A DNA stretch of 24,170 nt, taken from Butyrivibrio sp. GTDB lineage: Bacteria > Bacillota_A > Clostridia > Lachnospirales > Lachnospiraceae. Positions 1 to 6,419 of this stretch are shown here, piece after piece. The stretch is taken from positions 1-24,170 of the forward strand of contig JAILOW010000009.1 in NCBI GenBank assembly GCA_024690635.1, read 5' to 3'. The notes beneath the pieces are model-generated. The model did no database searches. It saw nothing but the letters and a program-made list of their open reading frames with translations, and was not told where the DNA came from. The translations under genes were made by a program, and so were the position numbers. The first letter of the stretch is position 1; every line of letters starts with the position of its first letter.

Positions 1-1
1 T

Positions 2-190
2 CCTTCGCTTTTGTCGAATTCTTTTGAGGACATAAGAGCTGTTGTGGCGATCTATTCTATTGTGAATACCATTGCAGCGTTTGCCGATGTCAACACAGTG
101 TCACTTTCAGTAGACGGTGAATCCTCCTTCACCTACCGGGATTTTGATGTTTCGGGTCTTTATGAGAGGAACCTTGATATTATCGAATAA
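2..190 (+). CDS. GerMN-domain protein, C-terminal fragment
   Basis: Only the last 62 codons are present; the gene enters from the left edge and stops at 188-190. The visible residues include AIYSIVNTIAAFADVNTV and a following VSLSVDGE strand. This matches the C-terminal part of the GerMN domain found in GerM-type lipoproteins linked to sporulation and spore germination in Firmicutes, where a YSIVNTL helix is followed by a strand ending in VDG and a short D-S/D-L-S stretch. The N-terminus, and so any lipoprotein signal, lies outside the window. The stop is 14 bases before the comEC start, so the two may be co-transcribed. The family call rests on a short motif only. Confidence 0.7.
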   Translation, partial: PSLLSNSFEDIRAVVAIYSIVNTIAAFADVNTVSLSVDGESSFTYRDFDVSGLYERNLDIIE

Positions 191-204
191 GAGGTGATCA
201 TTCT

Positions 205-2577
205 TTGAAACGGCCGTTATGCCTTATGGCGATCATTCTGACGGCGGTTGTCTTTTTGTATCTTCAGATTTTTCCGGATCGTTTTTTGAGTTTGTCTTCG
301 GAAGATATCCAAAGCTTGGATGTCTCTGAAATGGGATCTTTTCGCCTCACCGGCCGCATCAGCGCCAAGGAGCTGAGAAAGGATCCTGACGGTAAATATC
401 TGCCTGTTTTGTATATCACTCCTTTGGAAAAAAGCTCAGGAGAGGTCCAGGTCTATCTTTCGGATGAATATTCTGAAATACCTTCAATTGGAGAGTATGT
501 CTGCGTAGAGGGAAAGAGAAAGTTTTTTGAAGGCCCTCGAAATCCCGGCGAATTTGACAGCCGCCTCTATTATTTAACTCTTAAAATTTCATACAGGATC
601 ACAAACGGATCTGTGATCAAAAAGGGCGGAAGAGCAAACTCTTACAGAGAGAGGCTTTTTCTTATTAAGTGCACCCTGGAAAAAGCTCTGGACCTAAGCC
701 TTTCTCCACAGGACGCCGGAGTCATGAAGGCCATGCTCCTTGGGGACAAGGCCTTTATGGATGAAGAGATAAAAGAGCTTTATAAGAGTAACGGTATTTA
801 TCATGCGGTGGCCATATCGGGACTTCATATTTCCCTGATCGGAATGGGGCTTTATAAGCTATTAAGGCGGTTGATGCTGGCAAAGCACAGGATCTGGGTG
901 AATTCTACATTGGTGATCAACATAGTTCCGGCGGCTCTGGCGATTTTCTTTATGTATTCCTATGGCATCATGTGTGGCATGGGAACGTCTTCCTTTAGGG
1001 CTATACTCATGTTTGCCCTAAGGCTCATGGCGCCTTTGGTTAAAAGAACTTATGATGTGCTGTCGGCCCTGACACTTGCTGAGATACTGATGATACTGGA
1101 TCAGCCTCTTCTTTTGTATAGCAGCGGATTTTTGTTTTCCTTTGGAGCGGTGATCGGGATTACTGTGGTAAGGCCCTACATACTGCCGCTTAAGTATCTT
1201 GAAAGGCAAAACAGTTACAGGGAGATGAAGTTTGCTGATGATAAAGAGGCTTTTTGGGATAGGGCGGGACGCTTTATTGTGGAAGCTGTTTCCTCCGGGG
1301 CAGCGGTTGCGCTTGTTACGTTACCTGTCTATGGGCTTTTCTATTATACTTACCCGATACATTCCGTGTTTTTGAATCTTTTTGTGATCCCTGTTATGGG
1401 AATCTTACTTATGCTTGGCTTTACGGCTATGTCTGCAGGACTTTTTGCAGGTGTGTTCGGGCCGGGCTTCTTGGGCACAGGGGCTGCGGCTTTAGGTCTT
1501 CCTGTCCATCTGATCCTGTCTTTATTTAATTTTTTGTGTTCATCAGAGGCGATAAAAAGATCTTTTACCTGGTACATGGGATGCTCAAAGCCCTGGCAGG
1601 TGGCGGTGTATTTTCTGCTTGTCGGAATGGCTTTGATTTATAAAAGGAAAATTTTAAGTGAAGTCTCCGGCAAAGAGAGTGCTAAATACAACGGGAAATA
1701 CAAGGATCTGTTGATATATGGGCTAATTGCATCAGCCGTATTTATCCTGACATTTCACATAAGACCTCAATTGGAGATCAATCTGATGGACGTTGGTCAG
1801 GGAGACGGGATCCTTGTATCCGCCGGTAAACAAAGCATTCTGATTGATGGAGGAAGTACCTCAAAAAAGAATGTTGGAAAATACCGGATCATTCCTGTTC
1901 TGAAATATAAGGGAATTGGCGTGCTTGAAGCTGTGGTTATTACCCACGAGGATACAGACCACGTAAGCGGTATATTTGAGATTTTTGACGATATGGAGAA
2001 GGGCGGAATAACAGTAAAAAGACTGATTCTGCCTGAAGTGGCCGAAGGCTCAAGAGGGGATAACTACCATAAGCTGGAAAACAGGGCAAAAGAGCTGGGG
2101 ATTCCTACTTTGTATATAAATGCCGGTGAGAGTTTAGCCCTGGGGAATGCATCTTTCACCTGCCTTAATCCGGAGCTTAACATGACGGCGGAAGGCGCTA
2201 ATGAATATTCCACGGTTTTGCTGATGAAATACAGGCAATTCACAGCTCTTTTCACCGGGGATATGGAAGGAGAGGGACTAGAGCAGGTGAAAAGGAAGTT
2301 AAGGCAAGAGGATGACTTTGCTGAAAAACCTTTGACGCTTTTGAAAGTCGCCCATCATGGCTCCGGATACACCACAGATGAGGAATTCCTTGATCTCACC
2401 CGCCCGCGGCTCGCAATCATCAGCTGCGGAGTGAACAATTCCTACGGACACCCACATAAGGAACTGCTAGAGCGCCTTGAGCAGGTTGGGGCAAAGGTTT
2501 ACAGGACTGATGAAGGCGGATGCGTCAGCGTTCGACTAAGTGGGGATTCACTGAAGATAGATGAATACTGTAAGTAA
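205..2577 (+). CDS. comEC: ComEC/Rec2-family DNA uptake channel protein
   Basis: This 790-residue protein is a membrane channel for single-stranded DNA entry during natural competence. Its layout is the full-length ComEC one. An N-terminal hydrophobic segment is followed by a soluble OB-like region (about 40-140). Next comes the multi-spanning Competence domain (about 165-520), with the conserved stretch GIYHAVAISGLHISLIG. A C-terminal metallo-beta-lactamase-like domain (about 525-790) follows. That domain has DVGQGDGILV, LIDGG, the metal motif HEDTDH at 581-586, a GDME motif and KVAHHGS, so the metal-binding residues look intact. The TTG start is chosen because GAGGTG sits 8 bases upstream; an ATG seven codons later has no comparable site. 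A promoter for the next operon begins right at its stop codon. A single ComEC does not show that the strain is transformable. Confidence 0.95.
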   Translation: MKRPLCLMAIILTAVVFLYLQIFPDRFLSLSSEDIQSLDVSEMGSFRLTGRISAKELRKDPDGKYLPVLYITPLEKSSGEVQVYLSDEYSEIPSIGEYVCVEGKRKFFEGPRNPGEFDSRLYYLTLKISYRITNGSVIKKGGRANSYRERLFLIKCTLEKALDLSLSPQDAGVMKAMLLGDKAFMDEEIKELYKSNGIYHAVAISGLHISLIGMGLYKLLRRLMLAKHRIWVNSTLVINIVPAALAIFFMYSYGIMCGMGTSSFRAILMFALRLMAPLVKRTYDVLSALTLAEILMILDQPLLLYSSGFLFSFGAVIGITVVRPYILPLKYLERQNSYREMKFADDKEAFWDRAGRFIVEAVSSGAAVALVTLPVYGLFYYTYPIHSVFLNLFVIPVMGILLMLGFTAMSAGLFAGVFGPGFLGTGAAALGLPVHLILSLFNFLCSSEAIKRSFTWYMGCSKPWQVAVYFLLVGMALIYKRKILSEVSGKESAKYNGKYKDLLIYGLIASAVFILTFHIRPQLEINLMDVGQGDGILVSAGKQSILIDGGSTSKKNVGKYRIIPVLKYKGIGVLEAVVITHEDTDHVSGIFEIFDDMEKGGITVKRLILPEVAEGSRGDNYHKLENRAKELGIPTLYINAGESLALGNASFTCLNPELNMTAEGANEYSTVLLMKYRQFTALFTGDMEGEGLEQVKRKLRQEDDFAEKPLTLLKVAHHGSGYTTDEEFLDLTRPRLAIISCGVNNSYGHPHKELLERLEQVGAKVYRTDEGGCVSVRLSGDSLKIDEYCK

Positions 2578-2606
2578 TTGATTTTAAAAAAAGAAAATGA
2601 TAGAAT
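2578..2606 (+). promoter_or_regulatory. Sigma-A-type promoter of the toxin-antitoxin operon
   Basis: TTGATT (2578-2583), a 17-base spacer and TAGAAT (2601-2606) fit a housekeeping promoter and begin immediately after the comEC stop. Transcription would start near 2613, inside the palindromes that follow. That rules out a start codon at 2597 for the next gene. Confidence 0.55.
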
Positions 2607-2607
2607 T

Positions 2608-2638
2608 GAGGTATCAAATGATACCTCTGAGGAGGTAT
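2608..2638. promoter_or_regulatory. Two interlocking palindromes, candidate MqsA-like operator
   Basis: Three alternating copies of one heptamer are present: GAGGTAT (2608-2614), ATACCTC (2621-2627) and GAGGTAT (2632-2638). The first pair forms GAGGTATCAAATGATACCTC, a perfect palindrome with 9-base arms and AA in the centre. The second pair is ATACCTC-TGAG-GAGGTAT. MqsA of Escherichia coli binds AACCT-N-AGGTT palindromes, which the second pair resembles. The sites cover the predicted transcription start and the Shine-Dalgarno of the following gene, as expected for an autorepressed toxin-antitoxin operon. Confidence 0.6.
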
Positions 2639-2641
2639 GAA

Positions 2642-3076
2642 TTGAATAATGAAAATGTAAGAATTGAAAGCGAACTTGAGGTTAAGGCTTATCTACAGAA
2701 CCTAAGGTATGCTTTAAATAATGGGGCCAGAATCAGCTTTCAAACCAATAGATTTGTAGACAAAAAAAGAGATAAAAGGTATACAAATGAATACACGGTA
2801 GACACGCTTTTTCCTGATGAGCCAGTGATTGATTCACTAAAGCGAGAATTACTGACGCTTACTGCTGAGAACTACATTCAGACTGTTAAGGATATACGAT
2901 TCACGAACAGAAGTGAAATGCGCGAATTTGGTAAGGTGTATAACGGCAAGGATGATGTATATATCAAACTGAGGGTGGAACTGCTGGATGAATATGGCAA
3001 CAGCACTACTTTTGTGATGTCCTTTCATTTTGCAGAGAAAGCTTTTACTAAAGAGATGTTTCCGTACAAAAAATAA
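2642..3076 (+). CDS. MqsR-like toxin candidate (putative mRNA interferase)
   Basis: This is a 144-residue soluble protein if translated from TTG at 2642, which has GAGGAGG 6 bases upstream. ATG codons at 2618 and 2597 lie in the operator or before the predicted transcription start. Three things suggest an MqsR-like, RelE-fold endoribonuclease. The next gene is an MqsA-like antitoxin. The stretch LTAENYIQTVKD resembles the LSESDFYKSM segment of E. coli MqsR. The C-terminal pair DVYIKLRVEL and TFVMSFHF matches the MqsR strands VYLKITV and LIVSFK. It is longer than E. coli MqsR (98 residues), with an N-terminal helix of type EVKAYLQNLRYALNNG and an insert. The first gene of the operon is the presumed toxin, as in mqsRA. 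The homology is read by eye, so the toxin call is inference; a conserved protein of other function remains possible. Confidence 0.55.
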   Translation: MNNENVRIESELEVKAYLQNLRYALNNGARISFQTNRFVDKKRDKRYTNEYTVDTLFPDEPVIDSLKRELLTLTAENYIQTVKDIRFTNRSEMREFGKVYNGKDDVYIKLRVELLDEYGNSTTFVMSFHFAEKAFTKEMFPYKK

Positions 3077-3091
3077 CAATGAGGAAATGAT

Positions 3092-3724
3092 ATGGGAAAT
3101 ATGAAAATATTGAAAAAAGAAAAGTGCCTATGCGTCTGTTGTATGCAGGAACATGAAGTTTTGACGGTGTCATATGAAGGTGTTGGCTGGTTTAAAGGTG
3201 TGGAAGTATCTTATGAGGCTGAAAGCTTATATTGTAGTGAAGCGGATGAGTACTTCGAAAATGAAGAACAGATAAGCGAGAACAATCGCAGGCTCAAGGA
3301 TGCCTATAGGAAGAAGATGGGGTTACTAACTTCAGAAGAAATAAAGGGTATAAGGAAGAAGTACGATATTTCTCAGAAAGATCTTTGCTTAGTTCTTGGA
3401 TGGGGAGCAAAAACGATTACCAGATATGAAAGCCATCAGGTTCAGGACAGAGCCCATGATACGATACTGCGAAACGTTGACCGGAATCCGGAATGGTTTG
3501 CTTCAAAGGCTGAAGAAGCGAAAGGCGTCATATCGCCTGTGATATACAAAAAAATCCGGGCTACGGTAAAAGAGATTCCATCAAGTGAGATACTGATGGC
3601 TCAAGAGTGCTGGGAAAAAATAAATAAGAGTATAGATGCGGATATTATCAGAAAAATGGAAAAAGAGCTTGCGGATAAATTGGCTCCGCTTGGATTAAAA
3701 CTTCTAATAACCAATGTGAAGTAA
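3092..3724 (+). CDS. MqsA-family antitoxin with zinc knuckle and HTH
   Basis: This 210-residue protein has an N-terminal cysteine cluster (C12, C14, C16, C17), then a beta-rich segment ending LYCSEADEYFENEE. A helical linker (DAYRKKMGLLTSEEIKGIRKKY) leads into an XRE-type helix-turn-helix at about 83-120 (SQKDLCLVLGWGAKTITRYES). This is the domain order of MqsA-type antitoxins, which bind the toxin through the zinc domain and operator DNA through the HTH. Only C48 is present in the second knuckle; the position of its expected partner is alanine 51. The C-terminal 80 residues extend beyond classical MqsA. GAGGA lies 6 bases before the ATG, and the gene starts 15 bases after the presumed toxin. 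Antitoxin following toxin is the mqsRA order. Confidence 0.75.
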   Translation: MGNMKILKKEKCLCVCCMQEHEVLTVSYEGVGWFKGVEVSYEAESLYCSEADEYFENEEQISENNRRLKDAYRKKMGLLTSEEIKGIRKKYDISQKDLCLVLGWGAKTITRYESHQVQDRAHDTILRNVDRNPEWFASKAEEAKGVISPVIYKKIRATVKEIPSSEILMAQECWEKINKSIDADIIRKMEKELADKLAPLGLKLLITNVK

Positions 3725-3730
3725 ATTTGC

Positions 3731-3779
3731 CTGTCACGAAATTGAAATAGTGACAGACCACATTCATCAGCTATGAATG
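3731..3779. terminator. Two short hairpins between convergent genes, weak terminator candidate
   Basis: CTGTCAC (3731-3737) pairs with GTGACAG (3750-3756), and CATTCAT (3761-3767) pairs with ATGAATG (3773-3779). They lie between the converging antitoxin and XRE genes. Neither is followed by a clear U-run, so termination is only a guess. Confidence 0.3.
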
Positions 3780-3823
3780 GATGGATGGTACTCTGATTGA
3801 GTAAGATAGTCAAGCTAAATAAT

Positions 3824-4060
3824 TTATAAAAGTTCGTCAATACGTTTATTAAGAACAATTGATAGAGATTTCAACTCTATATCGGTAACAAATCTTTTAC
3901 CACATTCTATTCTTTGAATAGCGTTTTTATCGATGTCTAAACCTATTATCTGTAGTTTATCTGCTAAAGCACGTTGAGATATCTTTAATTCTTTTCTATA
4001 TATAGCGACTTTTCTTCCACACAAATTGTTGAGTCCGTCATTGGTTTTGTTTATAAACAT
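3824..4060 (-). CDS. Small XRE-family transcriptional regulator
   Basis: This 78-residue protein is almost entirely a Cro/CI-type helix-turn-helix domain. GRKVAIYRKELKISQRALADKLQ forms helices 1-3 and KNAIQRIECGKRFVTDIELKSLSIVL completes the fold. It has no ligand or membrane domain, so it is a minimal DNA-binding repressor. Its start lies 111 bases from the start of a divergent two-gene operon, with a GAGG site 8 bases upstream. The shared region holds two copies of a 19-bp palindrome, which suggests that it represses itself and the divergent genes (inference). It converges on the antitoxin gene. Confidence 0.85.
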   Translation of the reverse strand: MFINKTNDGLNNLCGRKVAIYRKELKISQRALADKLQIIGLDIDKNAIQRIECGKRFVTDIELKSLSIVLNKRIDELL

Positions 4061-4074
4061 TTTTTATGCCTCAT

Positions 4075-4147
4075 TGACATTCACTGATTGTCATCAACGA
4101 TTATTTTGTGCTATCATGGATTGAAAAATGACATTCAGTGAATGTCA
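4075..4147. promoter_or_regulatory. Two 19-bp palindromic operators in the divergent control region
   Basis: TGACATTCAGTGAATGTCA (4129-4147) is a perfect palindrome around a central G. TGACATTCACTGATTGTCA (4075-4093) is the same sequence with one arm mismatch. Their centres are 54 bases apart, about five helical turns, so two bound dimers would face the same side of the DNA and could form a loop. They are the obvious candidate sites for the adjacent XRE protein. Confidence 0.75.
4088..4117 (+). promoter_or_regulatory. Promoter of the B-box membrane protein operon
   Basis: TTGTCA (4088-4093), an 18-base spacer and TATCAT (4112-4117) fit a sigma-A promoter with a start near 4124. The -35 box is the right arm of operator 1, and operator 2 covers about +5 to +23. 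Occupancy of either site should block transcription. Confidence 0.5.
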
Positions 4148-4171
4148 AAGTGTAAAAATAAGGAGGCTTAT

Positions 4172-4669
4172 ATGAAGTGTTTTTATCATGAAGACAGAGA
4201 GGCGGTAGGAAATTGCCAATATTGTGGAAAGGCATTGTGCCGTGAGTGCGCATCCCAATATACACCTTTATCATGCGAAGATTGTCACAGAGAGATGGTT
4301 GCAAGAAGTATAAATGAGAGAGAAAAAGAAAAACAGGAAGCATTGGCCAGTTCAAAGAGTACTATCTTGTCTACTATAATCAAAGGGCTGATTTTTGGTG
4401 CTGTGGGAATTGGCTTGATGTTTTGGGACAAGGAAACAGATATAAAGGTATATATGTGGGCTTTCGCATTTGGATGGGGCTTACCATTTGGATGGAGACT
4501 GACGAAGAGAATACCGTTGTTTTTCAGTAATGGCGAAATGGGAAATTTCTTTACGGCGATTATTTTAAATATCTTTAAAGTGATTATTTCCTGTGCTGTT
4601 GGAATACCGGCTTCTGTTTTTATAATAGTCAAAGGAATTATAGATTACAGAAACGCTAAGAAATTATAA
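4172..4669 (+). CDS. B-box-type zinc-finger membrane protein
   Basis: This 165-residue protein starts at an ATG preceded by AGGAGG 5 bases upstream. An in-frame ATG at 4142 lies inside an operator and has no ribosome site. The N-terminal 40 residues form a B-box-like zinc domain: C3, H6, C15, C18, C23, C26, C35, C38 and H39, in the pattern CFYHEDREAVGNCQYCGKALC. A charged coiled stretch (REKEKQEALASS) follows, then about three hydrophobic segments (about 59-80, 88-105 and 122-155). Small membrane proteins of this build are common in Firmicutes, but their role is not established. The zinc domain would be cytoplasmic and may mediate protein contacts. The gene is first in an operon with the next gene, under the XRE operators. 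Confidence 0.75.
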   Translation: MKCFYHEDREAVGNCQYCGKALCRECASQYTPLSCEDCHREMVARSINEREKEKQEALASSKSTILSTIIKGLIFGAVGIGLMFWDKETDIKVYMWAFAFGWGLPFGWRLTKRIPLFFSNGEMGNFFTAIILNIFKVIISCAVGIPASVFIIVKGIIDYRNAKKL

Positions 4670-4684
4670 AAGGACTATTGGTTT

Positions 4685-5776
4685 ATGGATCAAGGATATC
4701 AAGTGCCATATAATAGGGGCTCAGCAGTAGATAAGCTCATTTCATATGCTGAAAGCGGTACAGAAAATGAATATGGTGATTTTTGTGTGTGGGCGAAGAA
4801 GACAATCAATGACATAGAAGAATTTGATTATTCTGAGTTGCTTCTATTGTTTTGGGGACTCTTGGCTACAACATACAAAAGGGGATATTCCGAGTATAGC
4901 GATGTGGCATGTAAAATAGCTTTCAAAGCAATGTGTATTCTGCTTAGAAGAAAGAATACATCCGCTGCCAAAGACTTAGTCATATACTCAAGAGATGACT
5001 TGTTTATAATCTATCTGACTGACTTAAAGCTGTATTATACGGTGGTAAATGCTTTTTATATGGAGATAATCGGGTCATATCCTGACTTCTGGAAAAACGG
5101 ATATGTCAGCGTTTATAATGTGATCAATGGATACAATGATACTGGATACATGGATGCTGACTACATATACATTGCAGCTTGGAGTGCTGAGTTTGCATAT
5201 AATATATGTAAAGGTAATAACGAAGTAGGGGAAGATGATCTTGAAATGTATAGCCTCATGAAAAAAATGTATTTTGATTTCACCGATTTTGCTAACATGG
5301 GCTATGGTATGGAAAGGCATAATAAACCAAAGGAAAAGGAATTGTATAAAAAGGCATTATCCAAACCTATTAATTATATTAGGGACTCTGAGGATAAGTT
5401 TAGAAGAAGACCACTCTGGACAGCTATGGCTTATGCGACAGGTGATGCTTCCGGAGAATATAAATGGAGGCATCAGGTAACCAAATTATTGGGAATGGAA
5501 GATTTTTGCCCTGCTCCGAATTCAGATGAATTGCTTATCCTGAAGGGAAGAAAGAAATCGAGTATTATCAGGATCATCATCATGTTTATTTTGTTGATCA
5601 TGATTGTATTTTCATTAAAACTATACACTTCACATCCTGTAGCGGTTGTTGTTGGAGTACTGATATTGCTTGCTGCAGCATTGGAAGATAGTGTTAATTC
5701 CGGACATGGATCTAATATTTGGTATTTAGGTCATTTCTATAGAGGCCCCGCTTATTGGTTAGGTGGAAGATGGTAA
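4685..5776 (+). CDS. Unrecognised protein with two C-terminal membrane segments
   Basis: I do not recognise this 363-residue protein. Residues 1 to about 290 look soluble and mostly helical, rich in aromatic and acidic residues (for example ELLLLFWGLLATTYKRGYSEY), with possible repeat-like helices. Two adjacent hydrophobic segments follow at about 293-312 and 318-337. A short glycine- and aromatic-rich tail ends in YRGPAYWLGGRW. No catalytic motif is apparent. It starts 15 bases after the B-box protein gene, so the two are almost certainly co-transcribed and may act together at the membrane. Its coding sequence is AT-rich, with frequent ATA, AAA and TAT codons, unlike the metabolic genes to the right, which hints at horizontal transfer. 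Confidence 0.7.
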   Translation: MDQGYQVPYNRGSAVDKLISYAESGTENEYGDFCVWAKKTINDIEEFDYSELLLLFWGLLATTYKRGYSEYSDVACKIAFKAMCILLRRKNTSAAKDLVIYSRDDLFIIYLTDLKLYYTVVNAFYMEIIGSYPDFWKNGYVSVYNVINGYNDTGYMDADYIYIAAWSAEFAYNICKGNNEVGEDDLEMYSLMKKMYFDFTDFANMGYGMERHNKPKEKELYKKALSKPINYIRDSEDKFRRRPLWTAMAYATGDASGEYKWRHQVTKLLGMEDFCPAPNSDELLILKGRKKSSIIRIIIMFILLIMIVFSLKLYTSHPVAVVVGVLILLAAALEDSVNSGHGSNIWYLGHFYRGPAYWLGGRW

Positions 5777-5786
5777 TAATTTAAAT

Positions 5787-5832
5787 GAGGTGGTGAAGAT
5801 AATAAATATCTTCACCACCTCTGTGTTTATAC
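5787..5832 (+). terminator. Strong intrinsic terminator
   Basis: GAGGTGGTGAAGATA (5787-5801) pairs perfectly with TATCTTCACCACCTC (5807-5821) around a 5-base loop. A moderately U-rich tail (TGTGTTTATAC) follows. It closes the XRE-controlled operon. Confidence 0.8.
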
Positions 5833-5882
5833 CTTATTTGTTATTCATAAAAAGACAAAATTCCATTTTTTTGTTTTTGTTA

Positions 5883-5911
5883 TAAAACCTTTCCCCGTAT
5901 TGATGCGTATA
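5883..5911 (+). promoter_or_regulatory. ECF-type promoter of the sigma/anti-sigma operon
   Basis: TAAAAC (5883-5888), a 17-base spacer and CGTATA (5906-5911) resemble the TGAAAC-N16/17-CGTA promoters read by SigW/SigX/SigM-like ECF factors of Bacillus. A CCTTT tract directly follows the -35, as is common there. The operon is therefore probably autoregulated. TATAAT at 5908-5913 overlaps the -10, but no sigma-A -35 is visible. Confidence 0.55.
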
Positions 5912-5942
5912 ATATATGCAAGATATCTTGACGGAGAGTTTT

Positions 5943-6419
5943 ATGAAGATTGATTTTGAGGAAATATGTGAAAAATACGGTGACAGGTTGTATGCCGCTG
6001 CTTTTCAGATATGCAGGCAGCCGCAGGATGCCGAAGATGCGGTACAGGAGGCTTTTATCAGGCTATATCATAGCGATAAGGACTTCGAATCGGAAGAGCA
6101 TATCAAAGCATGGCTGATAAGGGTTACCGTGAATGCTGCAAAAAGTATAAGACGCCTGTTCTGGAACCGGAACAGAATATCCTTTGAGGATTATATGGAC
6201 AGCCTCACTTTTGAGGAGCCGTCTGACAGACTATTGATGGATGAGGTTCTGGCGCTGAAGGAAAAATACAGGATCGTTATACATTTGCACTATTTTGAAG
6301 GATATAAAATTTCCGAGATCGCCGATATTCTGGAACTGTCTGAGAACACCGTAAAAACAAGACTTTTCAACGGCCGTAAGATACTAAAAACAAGACTGGA
6401 GGGATGGGAAGATGAATAA
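5943..6419 (+). CDS. ECF-type RNA polymerase sigma factor
   Basis: This 158-residue protein has the usual two-domain ECF layout. Sigma region 2 spans about 8-75 (YGDRLYAAAFQICRQPQDAEDAVQEAFIRLY, then IKAWLIRVTVNAAKSIRR). Region 4 spans about 100-150 (LKEKYRIVIHLHYFEGYKISEIADILELSENTVKTRLFNGRKIL). It directs RNA polymerase to a small regulon, typically after an envelope or similar stress. The ATG at 5943 is chosen because GGAGAG lies 4 bases before it. An earlier ATG at 5916 sits at the predicted transcription start and has no ribosome site. The gene overlaps the next by 8 bases, the standard arrangement for a sigma factor and its anti-sigma partner. Confidence 0.93.
   Translation: MKIDFEEICEKYGDRLYAAAFQICRQPQDAEDAVQEAFIRLYHSDKDFESEEHIKAWLIRVTVNAAKSIRRLFWNRNRISFEDYMDSLTFEEPSDRLLMDEVLALKEKYRIVIHLHYFEGYKISEIADILELSENTVKTRLFNGRKILKTRLEGWEDE

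Noticed and set aside
3601..3858. 85-codon minus-strand ORF over the end of the antitoxin gene
   Set aside because: It overlaps both the antitoxin C-terminus and the XRE gene, has no ribosome site, and its product looks like the antisense of an AT-rich gene.
4142..4171. Ten extra N-terminal codons for the B-box protein from ATG 4142
   Set aside because: This ATG lies inside the perfect palindrome and has no Shine-Dalgarno, while the ATG at 4172 has AGGAGG at ideal distance and starts right at the zinc domain.
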